A stretch of 9,976 bases of DNA from Chloroflexia bacterium (lineage in GTDB: Bacteria > Chloroflexota > Chloroflexia > Thermomicrobiales > UBA6265): NCBI GenBank assembly GCA_013696525.1, contig JACCYK010000325.1, positions 1 to 9,976 of the forward strand. The letters are read 5' to 3'. Numbering within the stretch: position 1 is the stretch's first letter; each line of letters begins with the position of its first letter. The notes beneath the pieces were generated by a model. The model ran no database searches, was not told where the DNA came from, and saw only the letters and a program-made list of their open reading frames with translations. Shown here piece by piece: positions 7,050-9,976 of the stretch. The translations under genes and the position numbers were made by a program.

Positions 7050-8006
7050 TCACGCCCCCTCGTAGTGGACCCAGCCCCGTGACCAGCGGAAAACGAGCAT
7101 CGCCAGGATCAGGGTAACCACGAAGAGCACCAGGGCCAGGGCAGCGGCATACCCCATCTGGCTATAGCGGAAGCCGTTGAGATAGAGATACACCACGTAC
7201 ATCATGGTCGAGTTGGCCGGGCTCCCTGGTGGATCAGAGCCAAAGATAATAAAGACTTGGGTAAAGATTTGGATACCCAGGCTCAGGCCCAAAATCAGGT
7301 CATAGAGGATCACCGGGGTCATCAGCGGCAATGTGATGCCCCAGAAGCGGCGCCAGGCGCTGGCGCCGTCAAGCATCGCCGCTTCGTGAAACGAGGGCGG
7401 AATGCCCTTGAGCGCGGCGAGAAAGATCAGCGCCGCCTGGCCGGCCCCGAACTGGGCCAGCATGACAAGCGCGATCTTGGAGTATTGGGGGTCGCCCAAC
7501 CAGTTGATATTCGGTAAGCCTAGGTTGATCAGAAACTGATTGAAGATGCCGCGCGACGGATGGAGCAACGCCAGGTAGACGAACGACAGCGCGAAGAGGG
7601 GCAGGATTGAGGGCAGGTATAGGATCGCCCGATAGATCGACACTTCTCGGACCGGCTGGTTCATCGCCAGGGCGAGGACCATCGCCACCACAACCCCGAT
7701 CGGGACCGCCAGCGCCAGGTAGAACGCGGTGTTGCCGACCGCGATCCAGAAGACGCTATCGTTCAGCATGTGCTGATAATTTTCAAACCCGACCGGCACC
7801 GGTTCACCAAACCCGGAATATCGGGTAAAGCTGATCTGGAGCGTATAGAGGATTGGGTAGAGCAAGAAGGCAACGAAGCCAACAATCCAGGGACTAATGA
7901 AGAGCAAGCCGACGATCAGGTTCCGGTGCTTTCGGTAGAAGCGATTGAATCCGGACCGCTCGGGGGGCTTCTGGATGGTATTGGGAAGTACGATGGTATC
8001 GGCCAC
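7050..8006 (-). CDS. Carbohydrate ABC transporter permease, MalF-type
   Basis: This is the first membrane subunit of the CUT1-type importer. The 318-residue product has a cytoplasmic N-terminus of about 30 residues ending in a basic stretch (FYRKHRN). Membrane segments follow, starting with IVGLLFISPWIVGFVAFLLY at about 31-50. The EAA loop is at 207-227 (HEAAMLDGASAWRRFWGI). NINWLGDPQYSKIALVML near 166-183 is typical of LacF/MalF-like permeases. I chose the GTG at 8004-8006 because GGAGGTG lies four bases upstream; the frame stays open to a GTG at 8045 that has no such signal and would add 13 unlikely residues. The gap to the MalG-type gene is 4 nt. The gene follows the binding-protein gene by 111 nt, which hold a strong stem-loop. 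Confidence 0.93.
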   Translation of the reverse strand: MADTIVLPNTIQKPPERSGFNRFYRKHRNLIVGLLFISPWIVGFVAFLLYPILYTLQISFTRYSGFGEPVPVGFENYQHMLNDSVFWIAVGNTAFYLALAVPIGVVVAMVLALAMNQPVREVSIYRAILYLPSILPLFALSFVYLALLHPSRGIFNQFLINLGLPNINWLGDPQYSKIALVMLAQFGAGQAALIFLAALKGIPPSFHEAAMLDGASAWRRFWGITLPLMTPVILYDLILGLSLGIQIFTQVFIIFGSDPPGSPANSTMMYVVYLYLNGFRYSQMGYAAALALVLFVVTLILAMLVFRWSRGWVHYEGA

Positions 8007-8010
8007 GAGA

Positions 8011-8017
8011 CACCTCC
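8011..8017 (-). promoter_or_regulatory. Ribosome binding site that fixes the start of the MalF-type permease
   Basis: GGAGGTG on the minus strand, separated from the GTG start by TCTC (6 nt measured from GGAGG). This near-perfect Shine-Dalgarno sequence decides the start at 8006 over the upstream in-frame GTG at 8045. Confidence 0.75.
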
Positions 8018-8064
8018 ATTCCCAATACCGGTGAACCGTGGGCACGACAACAAGCGATGATGCC

Positions 8065-8092
8065 GGGGCGACCGGCAGGCACCAGTCGCCCC
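8065..8092 (-). promoter_or_regulatory. Strong intercistronic stem-loop between the binding-protein and permease genes
   Basis: On the minus-strand transcript GGGGCGACUGG pairs with CCGGUCGCCCC around a 6-nt loop, giving 11 pairs of which one is a G-U. It starts 25 nt after the binding-protein stop. No U-tract follows, so full intrinsic termination is unlikely. Stem-loops at this place in sugar ABC operons (as between malE and malF) are known to protect the upstream message and raise binding protein over membrane subunits. That role is inferred here from position and stability. Confidence 0.65.
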
Positions 8093-8117
8093 AAAGAACG
8101 GATTGGCCTGAGCGCCG

Positions 8118-9500
8118 TTAGCCCTCGATCGGACAGAATCGGGCCAGGTCGGGCTGGACTCGTTCCTTGACGCTGGCAAGGGCCGCGGCCGGTTCCGCTT
8201 CACCCAGGTAGTTCGATTGCCAGGCGATCGTGAGCTCGTCCCAGTAGCGCGCGCCCACGGGCAGCGGTGGACGATTCTTGGCAATCGGCAGCAGCTGCTG
8301 GCTGAAGAAGAGGTGATTCTCAGAATAGAGGTCCGCTTCTTCGATCAAGGCCGCGATAGTGGGCAGATGGGCGCTCTCCTCCGTGTAGATGCGCTGGCCG
8401 GGCTCGCCCGCGTACCACGACATGAACTCGAAGGCTGGCTCCGGATTCGTCGCCCCCTCCGGGATCACGACCGACCAGCCGCCGGCCCAGGTCGCGGACT
8501 CGTCACCTTCGTTTGGCACACCAATGAAGGTGATCCCATAATCCATATCAGGCGCGTATTGCTCGAGCTGGTGGATCATCCAATCACCGGTCACCTGCAT
8601 GCCGAGGGTGCCGATCACGAACGGATGCTCCTGCGCCGGAAAGCCTGGCAGCATCGTCGGACCGCCAAAGGCCTGCACCTGCTGGGCGCCCAGGTCGACA
8701 CAGTAATCCTGCACCCACTGGAAAGCCTCGACGATCGCTGGATCGTCGGGGGTCACCTCGCAGGCATCCGCGTTGAAGAACGTGCCGCCCCAGGAGAAGC
8801 CGTAGGTATAGTGCCAACCCTGATTCATCCATGGCACGAAGCCGAGCCTGGAGTAGTTACCGCCGCTTCCTTCCTCGTTGAATTGGTTGGCAAGCTCGGC
8901 GATCCGGGACCAGGTCAGAGGACCGTTGCTGCTGTCCAGCTCGTCGGGCTCAATCCCGGCCTCAGCGAGGGCGCCGCGATTGTAATAGATGGCGCGCGCG
9001 TCGGTGTTGGACGGCAGGGCAAAGGGGACGCCGTTGTACGTCGCCTCGGCCCGAGCGAACGGCAGGTGAGCGCTCATCACCGCCTCGTCGGCACCATACT
9101 CGGTCAAGTCCTGGAGGAGGCCATCGGCCGCTCGCTGGGCGACAATGAACCGATCGAGAAGGTAGACATCGGGACCCGTGCCGCCGCGGACCGCGGTCAT
9201 CAGTTGGGTGACGTCGGTCACTTGAGCGGGCGGAATCTGGACCAGCTCGACCTGGTAGCCCTCCGCTTGCTCATTAAACGTATCGACCATGCCGCCGATC
9301 ACGCTGAGATCAGGGTCGGTGAAGGTGGTCCAAAACGTGACCGTCGTCGCATCCTGAGCGATGGCGCCGCGGGCGCGCAAAGCGGAGCTTATGGCCGTTC
9401 CCGAGACCCCGAGCGCGGTGGCGCCCTGCATGAACCGGCGCCGGTCGATCCGGCGGCTGCGAAGCTGACCGGCTAGCTCGTGAAGCGTCGCGTTACTCAT
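8118..9500 (-). CDS. Sugar ABC transporter solute-binding protein with Tat-type signal
   Basis: This is a CUT1 (family 1) extracellular solute-binding protein of 460 residues, which captures the sugar and delivers it to the permeases. The N-terminus has a twin-arginine signal: DRRRFMQGATALGVSGTA at about 19-36, with predicted cleavage after AIA at 48. No lipobox cysteine follows, so it is either released or held by an uncleaved signal. The mature part has family features: VTFWTTFTDPD at the start, GTGPDVYLLD (about 107-116), a hinge region with YNGVPFALPSNTDARAIYYN, TWSRIAELANQFNEE, and a late GGWSVVIPEGATNPEPAFEF. The ATG at 9498-9500 has AGGAG seven bases upstream. Paired cysteines in NADACEV and QDYCVDL could form a disulfide, compatible with folding before export. 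The ligand is unknown; the adjacent mannosidase suggests a manno-oligosaccharide or mannosylated compound. Confidence 0.93.
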   Translation of the reverse strand: MSNATLHELAGQLRSRRIDRRRFMQGATALGVSGTAISSALRARGAIAQDATTVTFWTTFTDPDLSVIGGMVDTFNEQAEGYQVELVQIPPAQVTDVTQLMTAVRGGTGPDVYLLDRFIVAQRAADGLLQDLTEYGADEAVMSAHLPFARAEATYNGVPFALPSNTDARAIYYNRGALAEAGIEPDELDSSNGPLTWSRIAELANQFNEEGSGGNYSRLGFVPWMNQGWHYTYGFSWGGTFFNADACEVTPDDPAIVEAFQWVQDYCVDLGAQQVQAFGGPTMLPGFPAQEHPFVIGTLGMQVTGDWMIHQLEQYAPDMDYGITFIGVPNEGDESATWAGGWSVVIPEGATNPEPAFEFMSWYAGEPGQRIYTEESAHLPTIAALIEEADLYSENHLFFSQQLLPIAKNRPPLPVGARYWDELTIAWQSNYLGEAEPAAALASVKERVQPDLARFCPIEG

Positions 9501-9518
9501 CCGTCATCTCCTGTCGGC

Positions 9519-9536
9519 CGCGGCCGCTTCGCCGCG
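9519..9536 (-). promoter_or_regulatory. GC-rich hairpin just upstream of the binding-protein ribosome binding site
   Basis: The transcript can fold CGCGGC-GAAGCG-GCCGCG, a perfect 6-bp stem with a 6-nt loop, ending six bases before the AGGAG at 9508-9512. It might affect translation start or leader stability. Local GC richness makes a chance stem possible. Confidence 0.3.
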
Positions 9537-9593
9537 CCCCTGCTCTATCCACGTCGAGATTCGGGTGAAGGTTCGCCAGGCTCGCGGGAATAG

Positions 9594-9601
9594 ACCTCCT
9601 T
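9594..9601 (-). promoter_or_regulatory. Perfect Shine-Dalgarno sequence with no start codon behind it
   Basis: AAGGAGGT, fully complementary to the 16S 3' end, lies in the leader about 95 nt upstream of the binding-protein start. The next bases (CTATTCCCGCGAG) hold no ATG, GTG or TTG at usable spacing; only an ATT is near. It may be a ribosome standby site, a leader-peptide start with a rare codon, or chance. Confidence 0.3.
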
Positions 9602-9637
9602 CCGTGGTGCTGGAACTGGCCGCATTGTCTCACCGGC

Positions 9638-9666
9638 ACGTTATCGAAGCAAGACATATCTGTCAA
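9638..9666 (-). promoter_or_regulatory. Candidate sigma-70-type promoter of the sugar operon
   Basis: On the minus strand a consensus TTGACA (-35, 9661-9666) is followed after 17 nt by TAACGT (-10, 9638-9643). The -10 box is weak: T1, A2 and T6 match consensus. GATAAC at 15-nt spacing is an alternative. The region is clearly more AT-rich than its surroundings. Transcription would start near 9630, giving a leader of about 130 nt. Confidence 0.5.
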
Positions 9667-9673
9667 TATCTTG
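9650..9673. promoter_or_regulatory. 24-bp imperfect palindrome over the -35 box: candidate operator
   Basis: Read on the minus strand, arms CAAGATAT and ATGTCTTG match as inverted repeats at 7 of 8 positions around the centre TGACAGAT. The centre and the end of the left arm contain the -35 TTGACA. A dimeric regulator bound here would block RNA polymerase, and the divergent GntR protein is the obvious candidate. Binding is inferred, not shown. Confidence 0.45.
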
Positions 9674-9685
9674 CCGCCGTCAGGC

Positions 9686-9713
9686 ATCATCGCCGGACAC
9701 ACGTTGCGATGAT
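9686..9713. promoter_or_regulatory. Inverted repeat ATCATCGC-N12-GCGATGAT in the divergent promoter region
   Basis: Perfect 8-bp arms at 9686-9693 and 9706-9713, with centres 20 bp apart, or about two helical turns, so both arms face the same side of the DNA. It overlaps the -35 region proposed for gntR and could be a second operator. Confidence 0.35.
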
Positions 9714-9732
9714 CGCGAAAGTTTGTTATTCC
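9704..9732 (+). promoter_or_regulatory. Weak candidate promoter for gntR
   Basis: TTGCGA (9704-9709) and TATTCC (9727-9732) are spaced 17 nt apart in the AT-richer stretch upstream of the regulator. Matches to consensus are only moderate (TTG plus final A in -35; TAT in -10), so this is a tentative call. It overlaps the 9686-9713 repeat, which would fit autoregulation. Confidence 0.25.
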
Positions 9733-9743
9733 TAGATACCAAA

Positions 9744-9762
9744 GTGGCGCGATGCCCGCCAC
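9744..9762. promoter_or_regulatory. Inverted repeat GTGGCG-N7-CGCCAC upstream of gntR
   Basis: Perfect 6-bp arms at 9744-9749 and 9757-9762 around a 7-nt centre, 35 nt before the gntR start. It could form a leader hairpin or act as a protein site. The arms are short and GC-rich. Confidence 0.25.
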
Positions 9763-9797
9763 ACAGTCAAGCAGCAGCAGGAGCGGCTAGCCACTCA

Positions 9798-9976
9798 ATG
9801 CAGATTGATCGAACCAGCCCGGTGCCCGTCGCCTACCAGCTCGAGCTGGAGCTGCGACGGCAGATCGACCACGGGGAATTGCGGCCCGGCCAATCGCTGC
9901 CAACCGAGCTCGAGCTCTGCCAGCGGCTCGGGATCAGCCGTACCCCGGTGCGCCGGGCCCTGGGACGCCTGGCGGC
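9798..9976 (+). CDS. GntR-family transcriptional regulator, first 59 codons, cut by the right edge
   Basis: GntR regulators have a winged helix-turn-helix at the N-terminus and a ligand-binding domain behind it. Visible here is the complete start of the DNA-binding domain: PVAYQLELELRRQI (10-23), then GELRPGQSLPTELELCQRL (27-45), then GISRTPVRRALGRLA (45-59), which holds the recognition helix. The ATG at 9798-9800 fits family alignments; the nearest purine-rich site, AGGAG at 9779-9783, is rather far (14 nt). The C-terminal domain is outside the window, so the subfamily (HutC/UTRA, FadR or other) cannot be told, although PVAYQLE at the start is common in HutC-type sugar regulators. Divergent placement next to the sugar operon suggests it controls that operon, and perhaps itself. 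Confidence 0.9.
   Translation, partial: MQIDRTSPVPVAYQLELELRRQIDHGELRPGQSLPTELELCQRLGISRTPVRRALGRLA

Noticed and set aside
8217..9476. A 419-codon plus-strand open frame opposite the binding-protein gene
   Set aside because: It is a shadow of the GC-rich coding strand: the product has no family features and the opposite strand encodes a clear binding protein throughout.
9493..9507. A five-codon mini-ORF (ATG to TAA) overlapping the binding-protein start
   Set aside because: Its ATG directly abuts the AGGAG with no spacing, so initiation there is unlikely; the ATG at 9500 has ideal spacing.
9516..9536. Tandem CGGCCG/GCGGCCGC palindromes as a special recognition site
   Set aside because: Short GC palindromes are expected by chance in DNA of this composition; only the hairpin near the RBS is kept, with low confidence.
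9493..9762. An 89-codon minus-strand frame across the sugar-operon control region
   Set aside because: It covers the promoter and palindrome, has no recognisable protein features, and its ATG lacks an RBS. The open frame looks accidental.

Overview
The window is GC-rich, densely coded bacterial DNA. The gene set (a Tat-exported sugar-binding protein with no lipobox, a MAN2C1/Ams1-like GH38 mannosidase, an AcnA-type aconitase, and trmD outside its usual operon) and the style of the proteins suggest a Chloroflexota bacterium, perhaps of the Thermomicrobia. That placement is an inference from protein character. No rRNA or other marker is present.

Left part (1-2789). The start of an acnA-type aconitase gene lies on the minus strand and runs off the left edge. 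The visible part carries an in-frame internal duplication: about 21 residues recur 62 codons later, encoded with only synonymous differences. Just upstream of acnA is a 56-codon minus-strand frame. It begins with the signature of glycerophosphodiester phosphodiesterases (IAHRGASGYAPENT), loses the rest of that enzyme, and ends in an ATGA overlap with the acnA start. Divergent from these, on the plus strand, is a tight three-gene unit: an unrecognised small acidic protein, a HAD-family hydrolase with a DFHNT motif I, and trmD (tRNA m1G37 methyltransferase). The gaps are 2 nt and then a 1-nt overlap.

Right part (2807-9976). This is a carbohydrate uptake and degradation locus on the minus strand, read from right to left: a solute-binding protein, two MalF/MalG-type ABC permeases, and a 1083-residue cytoplasmic GH38 alpha-mannosidase. 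A GntR-family regulator starts divergently at 9798 and is cut by the right edge. The likely scheme is capture of a mannose-containing glycoside outside the cell, import through the permease pair, and cleavage inside by the mannosidase, with the GntR protein as the probable local regulator. No ATP-binding subunit is present in the window, so a shared ATPase or one encoded elsewhere is implied.

The 297-bp region between the binding protein and gntR holds the most regulatory structure. It has a TTGACA -35 box at the centre of a 24-bp imperfect palindrome, two further inverted repeats, and a long leader with a perfect but orphan Shine-Dalgarno sequence. A strong 11-bp stem-loop between the binding protein and the first permease is well placed to make the binding protein more abundant than the membrane subunits.

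I saw no tRNA or rRNA gene, insertion sequence, CRISPR array or phage gene. I see no convincing evidence for a wholly new multigene system. The observations most worth following are the acnA duplication, the GDPD remnant and the sugar-operon control region.
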